This document shows positions 12,401 to 21,010 of a DNA stretch of 64,000 nucleotides, piece after piece. Numbering within the stretch: the stretch's first letter is position 1; every line of letters begins with the position of its first letter. The notes beneath the pieces were generated by a model. It was not told the origin of the DNA. It made no database searches and worked only from the letters and a program-made list of their open reading frames with translations. The translations under genes and the position numbers were made by a program. Source of the stretch: Planctomycetota bacterium (lineage in GTDB: Bacteria > Planctomycetota > Phycisphaerae > Phycisphaerales > UBA5793); assembly GCA_963205185.1 (NCBI GenBank), contig CAUJHZ010000037.1, positions 52,341-116,340 on the forward strand, read 5' to 3'.

Positions 12401-12542
12401 GTAGGGTCCGCCACGCGGACCGGGTTGGACGATCAAGCGACGGCGAGCGGACGAAGCACGGCTGACGACGAATGAGCGAAATGGTCCGCACGGCGGACCC
12501 TACGAAGAAGCGAAGCGAAGCGGTCCGCGCGGCGGACCCTAC
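12401..12542. repeat. Cluster of three REP-like palindromes
   Basis: Three copies of a GGTCCGC-N3-GCGGACC palindrome lie at 12401-12421 (preceded by GTAG), 12483-12503 and 12522-12542 (both followed by CTAC). The first is in opposite orientation to the other two, so the group is bounded by inverted copies. The cluster fills the gap between the ImmA/IrrE gene and nrdJ. The same family recurs near 25.2-25.4 kb. Confidence 0.75.
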
Positions 12543-12580
12543 GAAGTGCACGCAGAGAGAGAAGTACGGAAGGCGTAATT

Positions 12581-15500
12581 GTGAAGATCAACAGACGATT
12601 CACCAAAGCCGGCACGGATGTCTTCTCCACGGTGAAATGGGCGAAGCGGACTTCGCGCATCAGTAACTCCGACGGCTCGGTCGTCTTTGAGATGAAGGAC
12701 GCCGAGGTTCCCGAGAGCTGGTCGCAACTGGCGACCGACATCATGGTGAGCAAGTACTTCCGCAAGGCGGGCGTGCCGCAGGAAGCTGATACGAGCCGAG
12801 ACTGTAAGGGAGCGGGTGCTTCCGAGCGCGCGGCGGCGGACGAGCAGGGCAACCCGCTTCCTCACGGGCGCGGCTCGTCAGAGCCGGCCACCGGCCCCGA
12901 AAAATCGGCGCGGCAGGTCATTCACCGCCTCGCCGGGTGCTGGCGCCACTGGGGCGAGAGCCACGGCTACTTCGACTCCGCCGAGGACGCCCAGGCGTTC
13001 TACGACGAGCTCTGTCACATGATGTTGCACCAGATGGCAGCGCCCAACAGCCCGCAGTGGTTCAACACCGGCCTGAACTGGGCCTACGGCATCACCGGCC
13101 CCGCGCAGGGGCACTTCATCGTCGATCCCAACACCGGCCAGGTCGAGCTGGCCGATGACGCCTACACCCACCCCCAGCCGCACGCGTGCTTCATCCAGAG
13201 CGTGAGCGATGACCTCGTCAATTCCGGCGGGATCATGGACCTGTGGGTGCGCGAGGCGCGGCTGTTCAAGTACGGCTCGGGCACGGGCACGAACTTTTCC
13301 AACCTGCGCGGCGAGGGCGAGCCGCTCAGCGGCGGCGGCACGAGCAGCGGGCTCATGTCGTGGCTCAAGATCGGCGACCGCGCCGCGGCCGCGATCAAGA
13401 GCGGCGGCACGACGCGGCGCGCGGCGAAGATGGTCTGCCTCGATCTCGACCACCCCGACATCGAAGCCTTCGTCAACTGGAAAGTGCGCGAAGAACTCAA
13501 GGTCGCCGCGATGGTCGAGGGCCTCAAGACGCTGCCCAAGGACCAGCAGCAGATCGCCGCCGACCTGGGCCTGAAGCTGAATTACGATTTCAACGGCGAG
13601 GCGTACTACACCGTCAGCGGGCAGAACAGCAACAATTCGGTGCGCATCCCCGATGCGTTCTTCGATGCGCTCGACGAAGGCAAGCCGTGGAGCCTGCACC
13701 GCCGCACGGACGGGCAGCTGCACCACAGCATCGACTCGCAGCGCCTGTGGAACGAAGTGTGCTACGCCGCGTGGCGCTGCGCCGACCCCGGGGTGCAGTT
13801 CGACTCGACGATCAACGCCTGGCACACCTGCCCAGGCAGCGGACGCATCAATGCGAGTAATCCGTGCGTTACGGGAGACACGCTGGTTGCGACCGAAACC
13901 GGGTTCCGGCGCATTGTCGATCTGGTTGGCGGCAGCGCAACGATCATCAATGGTGACGGCGATCGCGTCTTCGTCGATCGGATCTTCAAGACCGGCACCA
14001 AACCCGTGTTCGAACTCAAGACGGCGAGCGGATACTCAGTCCGTCTGACGGCAGACCACCGAGTCAGGACGCTCAATCGGGGTGATGTTCCGGCATGTCA
14101 ACTGACTCTGGATGACGTACTGGTTCTCGAACGGCCAGGGTTCGGCGACGATTTCATCCCCGAAGCGTTTGGCGAAGTGCTCGGCGCCGCCGTCGGTGAC
14201 GGCTGCATCACGAAGGGCCGAGACCAAGAATTCCTCTTCATCTCACTCGGTGAAAGTGAGCGCGCGGTGGCGCAGCACCTGCAAGCGGCGATTGCAGAAT
14301 GCAAGGTATGGCTCAATGCCGGGGATGGTCGTGGTCTGCGCGATTCAGAGGTGACTGCGACCGAGACGGGCTTGCGCGTCGGTACATCGGTGAGCGCGGT
14401 TCTTGAGCGCTTGCGACTGTACGCCATGCTGGCGTCGGGGTCGTCGAACAAGCAATTCACCGACGAAGTGTTCCGTTTGGACAAACGGAGCATCGCAGCG
14501 ATACTGCGCGGCCTGTTCACCGCGGACGGCACGGTGGCGAACTACGGCGAGAAATCGCAATACGTGTCGCTGGATTCGACGAGCCTCGAACTGCTTCGAC
14601 AAGTGCAGATGTTGCTTCTCGGGTTCGGCATCAAGGCCCGGATCTATGAGAATCGGCGCGCGATGGATCAGACCAAAGCCGTGTTGCCTGACGGCCACGG
14701 CGGCACGAAGGAATACGTGGTTCAGCAGATTCACTCGCTTCGCATCAGCCGTTCCTCGCGCGTGACGTTCGAACGGGAAATCGGGTTCCTGTCCGCGAGC
14801 GCCAAGGCTGCCCGTCTGGCGGAATTGAACACAACGGTTTCCACCTACAAGGATCATTTCACGGACCGCGTCAAATCCGTAGTGCCATGCGGCGTCGAAG
14901 ATGTGTACGACCTCACCGAGCCGCGCAGCCACCACTTCGTGGCCAACGGTATCGTGGTGCACAATTGCTCCGAGTACATGTTCCTCGACAACACGGCGTG
15001 CAATCTCGCGTCGATCAATCTGCTGCGCTTCTACGACAGCCGCAGCGCGACCTTTGACCTTGACGGCTACGAGCACGCGATCCGCCTGTGGACCATCGTG
15101 CTCGAGATCAGCGTGCTCATGGCCGCGTTCCCGAGCGAAGAGATCGCGCGGCTGAGTTACGACTTCCGCACGCTGGGTCTGGGCTTTGCCAACATCGGGG
15201 CCGTGCTCATGCAGGCCGGCATCCCCTACGACAGCGAAGAAGCGCGGGCCTTGTGCGGCTGCCTGACGGCGGTCCTGTGCGGCCGGTCGTATGCCGTCAG
15301 CGCCGAGATGGCCGGGCAACTGGGCGCCTTCCGTGAATTCCACAAGAACCGCGAGCACATGCTGCGCGTGATGCGCAACCACCGGCGCGCAGCGCACGGC
15401 GTGTCGCGCCACAGCGGACAATACGAGAACCTGCGCATCGCGCCGGTGCCCATCGACCACGACGCCGCGGCCCGCGCCGGCAAGCAGTTCGCCAACGCTG

Positions 15501-17227
15501 ATGAACTGCTCATGCGGGCCATGAACGCGTGGGACGAGGCGCTGGACCTCGGCGAGCGCTACGGCTATCGCAACGCGCAGACGACGGTCATCGCGCCCAC
15601 GGGCACGATCGGCCTGCTCATGGATTGCGACACGACCGGCGTCGAGCCGGATTTCGCCCTGGTGAAGTTCAAGAAACTCGCCGGCGGCGGCTACTTCAAG
15701 ATCGCCAACAACTCGCTCCGACCCGCCCTTGAGACCCTCGGATACGAGCAGCAGCAGGTGCGCGACATCCTCCGCTACGTGATGGGGTCGCTGAGCCTGG
15801 ATGTGCCCATGCCAGGGTCTCAGGGCGGAACTTTCAAAGAATTCCTCGGCAAGAAGGGCTTCACCGAGGACGATCTCGACGCGATCGAAGCCCAGCTCGG
15901 CTCGGTCTTCGAAGTGGGATTCGCCTTCAGCGCCTGGTCGCTGCGCGAAGACCTGCTCCGGCAACTGGGCATCGAAGTCGAAGCAGCCCGCAACAACCCG
16001 GCCTTCAACCTGCTCCGCGAGATCGGGCTGACCGCGAACCAGATCGAATCGCTCAATGAGTCGATCTGCGGCACGCAGACGGTCGAGGGCGCGCCGCACC
16101 TCAAGGCCGAGCACCTGCCGGTCTTCGACTGCGCCAACCCGTGCGGCCGCAAGGGCACGCGCTTCATCGCGCCGCAGGGGCACATCCGGATGATGGCGGC
16201 GAGCCAGCCGTTTATCTCCGGCGCGATCAGCAAGACGATCAACCTGCCCAACAACGCTTCGGTTGAGGACATCGCCGCGTGCTATCGCCTGAGCTGGGAA
16301 CTGGGCCTCAAGGCCAACGCGCTCTACCGCGATGGCTGCAAGCTCAGCCAGCCGCTCAACACGAGGAGTGATGCCGCCGCGGACGCGATGGAAGACGGCG
16401 AGGAAGACGACCTCGACGTGGCTGCGGCAAAAAAAGAGGTTGCGGCCGAAGTTGGCGAAGTCGCGGCGATTGCTGCGGCCCCTGACGGGGACACTGTGCG
16501 CACCGTCGAGAAGATCGTCGAGCGCATCGTCGAGCGTCCGCTGCGCCGCCGCCTTCCCGACACGCGCCGCAGCCTGACGCACAAGTTCAACGTCGCCGGC
16601 CACGAGGGCTACCTCACCGTCGGCCTCTACGACGACGGCATGCCCGGCGAACTGTTCCTGACCATGAGCAAGGAAGGCTCGACGATCGGCGGCCTGATGG
16701 ATTCGCTGGGCACGGCCATCAGCGTGGCTCTGCAATACGGCGTGCCGATGGAAAGTCTGGTGGGCAAGTTCACCCACCAGCGCTTCGAGCCGGCGGGGAT
16801 GACGACCAACGCCGACATCCCCTTTGCCAAGAGCCTGGTCGATTACATCTTCCGGTGGATGGGCATCCAGTTCATTCCCGGCTATCGCAGCCAGGCCACG
16901 CCGCAGCGCGGCAGCGCCGACCCGGCCGCGGCTCCGGCCACGGGAGAGGTCGCGGTGCGCGACGCCAAGCCGGCCCCCGCCGGCAATGGCCACGCCATCG
17001 AGATCACCCGCGAGAGCGAAGAGAGCCGCTTCAGCGCCGTGAGCGATCGCGACCACTCGTCGATCACCATGACCGAGACGCGAACCAAGTCGCGCACGGT
17101 GCTCGACCGGGCGATGGGTGAACTGATGGGCGATGCGCCGGTGTGCGATGTGTGCGGCGCGCTGACGGTTCGCAATGGAACCTGTTACAAGTGCATGAAC
17201 TGCGGCAACAGCATGGGATGCAGTTGA
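12581..17227 (+). CDS. nrdJ: Vitamin B12-dependent (class II) ribonucleotide reductase with intein
   Basis: This 1548-residue precursor reduces ribonucleotides using adenosylcobalamin to make the thiyl radical. Removing the 367-residue intein (residues 429-795) leaves a 1181-residue enzyme. Host motifs are HRLAGCWRHWGE, NSPQWFNTGL, PHACFIQSV with the first redox Cys, GSGTGTNFS, the split NP/CSEY radical motif, IAPTGTIG, and the C-terminal CDVCGALT...CYKCMNCG cysteines that re-reduce the active site. The start is the GTG at 12581, with GGAAGG about seven bases upstream. Residues 70-110 (GNPLPHGRGSSEP) come from an inserted palindromic DNA repeat. It is monocistronic and has a long 3' region ending at a terminator near 17560. 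Confidence 0.96.
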   Translation: MKINRRFTKAGTDVFSTVKWAKRTSRISNSDGSVVFEMKDAEVPESWSQLATDIMVSKYFRKAGVPQEADTSRDCKGAGASERAAADEQGNPLPHGRGSSEPATGPEKSARQVIHRLAGCWRHWGESHGYFDSAEDAQAFYDELCHMMLHQMAAPNSPQWFNTGLNWAYGITGPAQGHFIVDPNTGQVELADDAYTHPQPHACFIQSVSDDLVNSGGIMDLWVREARLFKYGSGTGTNFSNLRGEGEPLSGGGTSSGLMSWLKIGDRAAAAIKSGGTTRRAAKMVCLDLDHPDIEAFVNWKVREELKVAAMVEGLKTLPKDQQQIAADLGLKLNYDFNGEAYYTVSGQNSNNSVRIPDAFFDALDEGKPWSLHRRTDGQLHHSIDSQRLWNEVCYAAWRCADPGVQFDSTINAWHTCPGSGRINASNPCVTGDTLVATETGFRRIVDLVGGSATIINGDGDRVFVDRIFKTGTKPVFELKTASGYSVRLTADHRVRTLNRGDVPACQLTLDDVLVLERPGFGDDFIPEAFGEVLGAAVGDGCITKGRDQEFLFISLGESERAVAQHLQAAIAECKVWLNAGDGRGLRDSEVTATETGLRVGTSVSAVLERLRLYAMLASGSSNKQFTDEVFRLDKRSIAAILRGLFTADGTVANYGEKSQYVSLDSTSLELLRQVQMLLLGFGIKARIYENRRAMDQTKAVLPDGHGGTKEYVVQQIHSLRISRSSRVTFEREIGFLSASAKAARLAELNTTVSTYKDHFTDRVKSVVPCGVEDVYDLTEPRSHHFVANGIVVHNCSEYMFLDNTACNLASINLLRFYDSRSATFDLDGYEHAIRLWTIVLEISVLMAAFPSEEIARLSYDFRTLGLGFANIGAVLMQAGIPYDSEEARALCGCLTAVLCGRSYAVSAEMAGQLGAFREFHKNREHMLRVMRNHRRAAHGVSRHSGQYENLRIAPVPIDHDAAARAGKQFANADELLMRAMNAWDEALDLGERYGYRNAQTTVIAPTGTIGLLMDCDTTGVEPDFALVKFKKLAGGGYFKIANNSLRPALETLGYEQQQVRDILRYVMGSLSLDVPMPGSQGGTFKEFLGKKGFTEDDLDAIEAQLGSVFEVGFAFSAWSLREDLLRQLGIEVEAARNNPAFNLLREIGLTANQIESLNESICGTQTVEGAPHLKAEHLPVFDCANPCGRKGTRFIAPQGHIRMMAASQPFISGAISKTINLPNNASVEDIAACYRLSWELGLKANALYRDGCKLSQPLNTRSDAAADAMEDGEEDDLDVAAAKKEVAAEVGEVAAIAAAPDGDTVRTVEKIVERIVERPLRRRLPDTRRSLTHKFNVAGHEGYLTVGLYDDGMPGELFLTMSKEGSTIGGLMDSLGTAISVALQYGVPMESLVGKFTHQRFEPAGMTTNADIPFAKSLVDYIFRWMGIQFIPGYRSQATPQRGSADPAAAPATGEVAVRDAKPAPAGNGHAIEITRESEESRFSAVSDRDHSSITMTETRTKSRTVLDRAMGELMGDAPVCDVCGALTVRNGTCYKCMNCGNSMGCS
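12791..12878. repeat. Palindromic repeat inserted in-frame within nrdJ
   Basis: Two 26-base arms (12791-12816 and 12853-12878) are inverted copies with five mismatches, flanking a 36-base loop. The right arm encodes LPHGRGSS. A related half-site lies at 25137-25161 at the end of another gene. The element keeps the nrdJ frame open and adds about 30 residues to a region that is not part of the catalytic core. Confidence 0.65.
13865..14965 (+). mobile_element. Intein with LAGLIDADG-type homing endonuclease domain, in nrdJ
   Basis: The splicing blocks are complete. The intein starts at Cys429 (CVTGDTLVATETGF). Block B is LTADHRVRT. The C-terminal blocks are VYDLTEPRSHHFVANGIVVHN, with the final His-Asn, followed by Cys796 as the +1 extein residue. 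Between them are two LAGLIDADG-like motifs, LGAAVGDGCIT and LRGLFTADGTV, with acidic residues retained, so both splicing and homing functions may be intact. Length is 367 residues. After splicing, Pro joins Cys to restore NPCSEY, the radical-bearing motif of the reductase. Confidence 0.95.
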
Positions 17228-17660
17228 CCGGAGCAAGTTGACCGTTCAAAGCGGTCGGCGATGCGGCGCGGCAGCGCCATGGATTCGCCGGCCGGAAACC
17301 GGAGTGCGGCTGAAACAGGAGGCACCAACAGTCCGACGGCGAGTGGATGGACCCTGAACCGTTTGCCGGCCTGAGCAGGGAGTGACTCAGACCCGGTCGT
17401 TTCGATCGATCTCGATGGCAGAGTCGATCGATGCGAGGCCCCGCCGCCTCACGCCGCACTTCCGGATTTTCTTCACCGTTGGAGGGGCGTCCCGTCCCCC
17501 GGGATCATCGGCCCCCCACACCTTCCCTGCAGTGGCCCCCACCACCGCTGCAGGGCTTTTTCGTTTTCCACCATCAGGATTCGTAGCCGCCCGCGGCGGG
17601 CGCGTCCACTGGTGGTGCGCCCTGGCGCCGCCCGCCACGCGAGGCGCATAAACTCGCCGC
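17228..17660. other. Intergenic region nrdJ-coaB
   Basis: This is 433 bases without a convincing gene. It holds a terminator at 17525-17566, roughly 300 bases after the nrdJ stop, and a -10-like TAAACT just before coaB. The 300 bases before the terminator have no recognisable RNA motif: I looked for tRNA, SRP RNA, tmRNA and RNase P signatures and saw none. They are either a long nrdJ 3' end or a separate small transcript. Confidence 0.5.
17525..17566 (+). terminator. Intrinsic terminator
   Basis: An 8-base perfect stem (CCCTGCAG / CTGCAGGG) closes a GC-rich loop and is followed by CTTTTTCGTTTT. It is oriented for the plus strand, so it ends nrdJ transcription or a small transcript upstream of coaB. 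Confidence 0.8.
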
Positions 17661-18317
17661 ATGCCCGGACTGCCCCAGGGAGCGACCGTCCTCATCACCG
17701 CTGGCCCCACCTATGAGCCGATCGATTCAGTGCGCTTCATCGGCAATCGGTCGTCGGGCCGGCTGGGCGTCGAACTGGCGCGGGCGGCGCACGCAATGGG
17801 CCACAACGTGATCCTTGCGCTCGGGCCCAATACCGTGCCGGCGCCGAACTTTGCCGATCGCCTGCGCGTGGAGCGATTTCGCTCGTGCACCGATCTGGAG
17901 TCGCTGCTGGCCAGGCTCTGGCCGGAGCAGGCGGATGTGCTCATCATGGCCGCGGCGGTAGCGGACTACCGACCCAAGCATGCGGAAGCGTCGGGTAAAC
18001 TCCGCCGGCAAGCTGAGGGACTCACGATCGAACTCGAAGCCACGCCGGACCTCGTCGCCGGTTGCGTTCAGCGGCGCCGGCCGGGCCAGCGCATCATCGG
18101 CTTTGCGCTCGAACCCGCCGCCCAACTCATGGCCAGCGCCGCGAGCAAGATCAAACGCAAGGGGCTCGACGCCATCGTCGCCAACTCGCTCGAGACGATG
18201 GACTCGGATGAGATTCACGGCACACTGGTGCAGGCCGACGGCTCCAGCGAGTCGCCAGGCCCGCTGTCCAAGTCGATGTTTGCCGCCTGGCTCGTCGATC
18301 GGGTCATGCGGGTCTGA
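17661..18317 (+). CDS. coaB: Phosphopantothenate-cysteine ligase (stand-alone CoaB)
   Basis: This 218-residue protein matches the C-terminal CoaB domain of the bifunctional Dfp/CoaBC enzyme, which joins cysteine to 4'-phosphopantothenate in CoA synthesis. Motifs are LITAGPTYEPIDSVRFIGNRSSGRLG at the nucleotide-binding N-terminus, MAAAVADYRPKH, TPDLVAG, IIGFALEP and IVANSLE near the C-terminus. The flavin-dependent decarboxylase half (CoaC) is missing and must be encoded elsewhere. No SD is visible; TAAACT ends six bases before the ATG, which suggests a leaderless transcript. The gene converges on the ATPase gene, with only four bases between the stop codons. Confidence 0.92.
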   Translation: MPGLPQGATVLITAGPTYEPIDSVRFIGNRSSGRLGVELARAAHAMGHNVILALGPNTVPAPNFADRLRVERFRSCTDLESLLARLWPEQADVLIMAAAVADYRPKHAEASGKLRRQAEGLTIELEATPDLVAGCVQRRRPGQRIIGFALEPAAQLMASAASKIKRKGLDAIVANSLETMDSDEIHGTLVQADGSSESPGPLSKSMFAAWLVDRVMRV

Positions 18318-18321
18318 CCGG

Positions 18322-19830
18322 TCAGTGCGACATGGTGCAGCGCGATTCGGCCCACTGGCGCATCGCCGCGATGCGCTCGGCCATGGTCACCGCCATCGGC
18401 TGCGTGCGGCCGAAGGCCGCGACGATGTGATTCGTCGCGAGCTGCTCGCCGGCGTTGAAAGCGATGTGCAGGCCATCTACGACGAGCTGCTCGATCTCGG
18501 CGCCGCTGAAGCCCTCGGTCAGCCCGGCGAGGGTTTCGATATCGAACGCCTTGGGCATGCGGCCGCGCTTGGTCAGGTGAATCTCGAAGATCATCTGGCG
18601 TGCTTCGAGCGGCGGCAGGTCGATGAAAAAGATCTCGTCGAAGCGGCCCTTGCGCAGCAGTTCGGTGGGCAGGCGCTGCACCTGGTTGGCGGTGGCGATG
18701 ATGAACACGTCGCTCCGCCGGTCGTTCATCCACGTTAGCATGGTGCCGAACAGCCGCTGGCTCACCCCGCCGTCGGCGTCGGAAGAACCTTCGCTGGCAA
18801 AGGCTTTCTCGATTTCATCGATCCACAGCACGCACGGGGCCATGCCATCGGCCTGGCGCAGGGCTTCGCGCAGATTCGCCTCGGTGTTGCCGATGAAGCG
18901 GTTGTAGAGGCCGCCCACATCCAGGCGGAGCAGCGGCCGGCGCCACTCGCCCGCGACCAGCCGCGCACAGAAGCTCTTGCCGCAGCCTGGCACGCCCAGC
19001 AGCAGCACGCCGCGCGGCGGATCGATGCCGAACTCCTTGCCGCGCTTGCTCATCGCTTCGCGCCGCATGCGCAGCCACTTCTTGAGCTTCTCGTGCCCGC
19101 CGAGCGAGTCGAGCGTCTCGTTGGCGCTGAGCACCTCGAGTTGGCCGTGCGACGAAAGCGTGGCTCGCTTGGCCAGGCGCACGCGCTCGACGTCGCGGGC
19201 GTCGAGACGCGCATCCTCGATGATCACCTGCCGGATGACGCGCTCGGCTTCCATCTCGGTCAGGCCGATGAGCGATTCGGCGAGTCGCTCGAGATCTTCG
19301 CGCTTGAGTTCATGCTCGATCTGCTGGTTGGTCTGGAAGACTTCGCGGTAGACGCGCTTGATGAGCTTTTCAAAGAACGCTGTGTCGGGCAGCGCCAGCG
19401 GAAACGGGAAGGCGAGTCGCTGCAGTTCGGTCGGCAGATCGATCGTCGGGCCGAGCAGCACGAGCGTGCTGCCGTTGCGGTGCGCCTGTTCGGCGGCCTC
19501 GCGCGCGGCACGCACGACCTTGTCATCCCCAAAGTGCCGCTGCAGATCGGCCATCACCGCGACCCAGGGGTCAGGCAGCGAGATGAGATGCAGCAGCGCC
19601 GCGGCGGGCTCGTGCGTCGCGTTCGCGTTCATGCCTTCGCGCTTGTCCAGCGGCACGAGGCCGCGCACGAGCGACCACGCCCAGCAGCGCTGGTCGATGG
19701 CCTGCGCCGCCTCGAGCACCAGCCGCACGGCGCGTCGCTCCTCGTGCGTTTCCATGACGATCAGGCCGTAGCCGGCGCGCATGAGCAGCGCCAGGCGTTC
19801 TTCTTCGGTTCGGTCGAGGTCGTAGGACAT
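18322..19830 (-). CDS. Ycf46-like AAA ATPase
   Basis: This 502-residue protein has an N-terminal half typical of Ycf46/AAA proteins (YGLIVMETHEERRAVRLV, WSLVRGL, then a LGPTIDLPTELQRLAFPF core) and a C-terminal AAA+ module with Walker A GVPGCGKS, Walker B VLWIDEIEKAF, sensor IIATANQVQRLP, and arginine-finger-like LLRKGRFDEIFFIDLP. Length matches the family. Its cellular target is unknown. The ATG at 19830 (MSYDLDRTEEER) with GGGAA upstream is chosen over an upstream extension that runs into the neighbouring gene. It follows the two zinc-ribbon membrane protein genes and lies two bases from the nearer one. Confidence 0.88.
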   Translation of the reverse strand: MSYDLDRTEEERLALLMRAGYGLIVMETHEERRAVRLVLEAAQAIDQRCWAWSLVRGLVPLDKREGMNANATHEPAAALLHLISLPDPWVAVMADLQRHFGDDKVVRAAREAAEQAHRNGSTLVLLGPTIDLPTELQRLAFPFPLALPDTAFFEKLIKRVYREVFQTNQQIEHELKREDLERLAESLIGLTEMEAERVIRQVIIEDARLDARDVERVRLAKRATLSSHGQLEVLSANETLDSLGGHEKLKKWLRMRREAMSKRGKEFGIDPPRGVLLLGVPGCGKSFCARLVAGEWRRPLLRLDVGGLYNRFIGNTEANLREALRQADGMAPCVLWIDEIEKAFASEGSSDADGGVSQRLFGTMLTWMNDRRSDVFIIATANQVQRLPTELLRKGRFDEIFFIDLPPLEARQMIFEIHLTKRGRMPKAFDIETLAGLTEGFSGAEIEQLVVDGLHIAFNAGEQLATNHIVAAFGRTQPMAVTMAERIAAMRQWAESRCTMSH

Positions 19831-19832
19831 GG

Positions 19833-20393
19833 TCAGTTCCCGGTCGAGGCGGTGCGCAGCGCTACGCGATGGTATCGCTTCGGCGGGCGGAGGTAGCGTG
19901 TGACGTTGAACGTCTTGCCGCATTCGGGGCATCGACCGACGCCTTGTTCATCCACATCCTGGCCGATCAGGGCGTAGCCGCACTCGAAGCAGAGCCGCTG
20001 TTCGACGAGGCGCTTGCGGAATCTGGTTCGGCCGCGCAGCGCCCAGATCAACATCACGATGAAGAAGATGAATAACGCGCCCATTATGAACCTGGTGAGC
20101 CAGATCGCGATGGAAAGGTCGGGCACGACCATCAGCAGAGCCGCGGCAATGAGGTCTGAGATTCGCGACCCTGCGATACACGCGAGCCCGCCGAAGACCG
20201 TGACATAGGCCCAGGCGAATCGCTCCGAAACGGCGCCGTGCTCGCCAATCATCCGATTGGACGCGGTCTCAAACTCAGCTTCGAACTGCCGCTGGTAGCG
20301 ATACGGACTGACAAAGGACCGCCCGGACTGCCGATCGATCACGATCGCGGGCGCTGTGTCATCTTCGAGAATCTCGTGACCGGGCTCCGACAT
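19833..20393 (-). CDS. Zinc-ribbon membrane protein, copy 1
   Basis: This is a 186-residue protein of unknown function. The N-terminal 60 residues are cytoplasm-like (SFVSPYRYQRQFEAEFETASNRMI). Two hydrophobic segments follow (about 65-92 and 95-118), then a C-terminal zinc ribbon with CFECGYALIGQD and RCPECGKTFNVTRYLRPPKRYHR. The same layout recurs in the neighbour at 20416-21003, and the 3' 132 bases are about 95 % identical between the two, showing recent duplication or gene conversion. The ribbon is of a type common in planctomycete membrane proteins. It is likely co-transcribed with the AAA ATPase downstream. Confidence 0.75.
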   Translation of the reverse strand: MSEPGHEILEDDTAPAIVIDRQSGRSFVSPYRYQRQFEAEFETASNRMIGEHGAVSERFAWAYVTVFGGLACIAGSRISDLIAAALLMVVPDLSIAIWLTRFIMGALFIFFIVMLIWALRGRTRFRKRLVEQRLCFECGYALIGQDVDEQGVGRCPECGKTFNVTRYLRPPKRYHRVALRTASTGN

Positions 20394-20415
20394 GCCCTGC
20401 TCCGGATGCGCGGGT

Positions 20416-21003
20416 TCAGTGCGGCGTCAGGCGATGGTATCGCTTCGGCGGGCGGAGGTAGCGTGTGACGTTGAACGTCTCGCCGCATTCCGGGCATCGG
20501 CCGACGCCGTGCTCATCCACATCCTGGCCGATCAGAGCGTAGCCGCACTCGAAGCAGAGCCGTTCCTCGATCAGCCGCGTGCGGAATCGAAGGCGACCGC
20601 GCAATCCCCACCATATGCAGAAGCTGATCGTGCCCACCATCGCGACGATGATCACGAACGTCAATGCGGCCGCGATCGCTAAATCTGCAACGAGCAGCCG
20701 GAGACCATAGAGCAACCCCTGCATGGAAACGCCGAGGAGCGAACCGAGAATCGAAGCAAGGGCCAGCGCGAAACGCTCCGTTGGACTGCCATGCTTGCGG
20801 ATCATCCGATGCGAGGCTTCATCGAAGTCAGCCTCGAACTGCCGCTCGTACCTGTAGGGTGTGACAAACTTTCTGCCAGTCTGGCGGTCTTCGACGATTG
20901 CGCGACCCGATGCGCGCGCAAGTTGTTCCGCTTGCTCATCCATTGGTTGTCGGACGCGAACTGCCATGTCCAATGAACATGGGCCGGGATCCGCCGCGGG
21001 CAT
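20416..21003 (-). CDS. Zinc-ribbon membrane protein, copy 2
   Basis: This 195-residue paralogue of the adjacent gene shares a FVTPYRYERQFEADFDEASHRMI N-terminal block, two membrane segments (LASILGSLLGVSMQGLLYG and LAIAAALTFVIIVAMVGTISF), and the C-terminal CFECGYALIGQD...RCPECGETFNVTRYLRPPKRYHR ribbon with four metal-binding Cys. The start at 21003 has GAGAGG very close to the ATG; an ATG at 20967 is possible. Function is unknown. It lies eight bases downstream of the prolyl oligopeptidase gene, so it may be in the same transcript. Confidence 0.72.
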   Translation of the reverse strand: MPAADPGPCSLDMAVRVRQPMDEQAEQLARASGRAIVEDRQTGRKFVTPYRYERQFEADFDEASHRMIRKHGSPTERFALALASILGSLLGVSMQGLLYGLRLLVADLAIAAALTFVIIVAMVGTISFCIWWGLRGRLRFRTRLIEERLCFECGYALIGQDVDEHGVGRCPECGETFNVTRYLRPPKRYHRLTPH

Positions 21004-21010
21004 ACCTCTC

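Noticed and set aside
17228..17524. tRNA, SRP RNA, tmRNA or RNase P gene after nrdJ
   Set aside because: No T-arm, SRP tetraloop motif or tmRNA ends were found on either strand.
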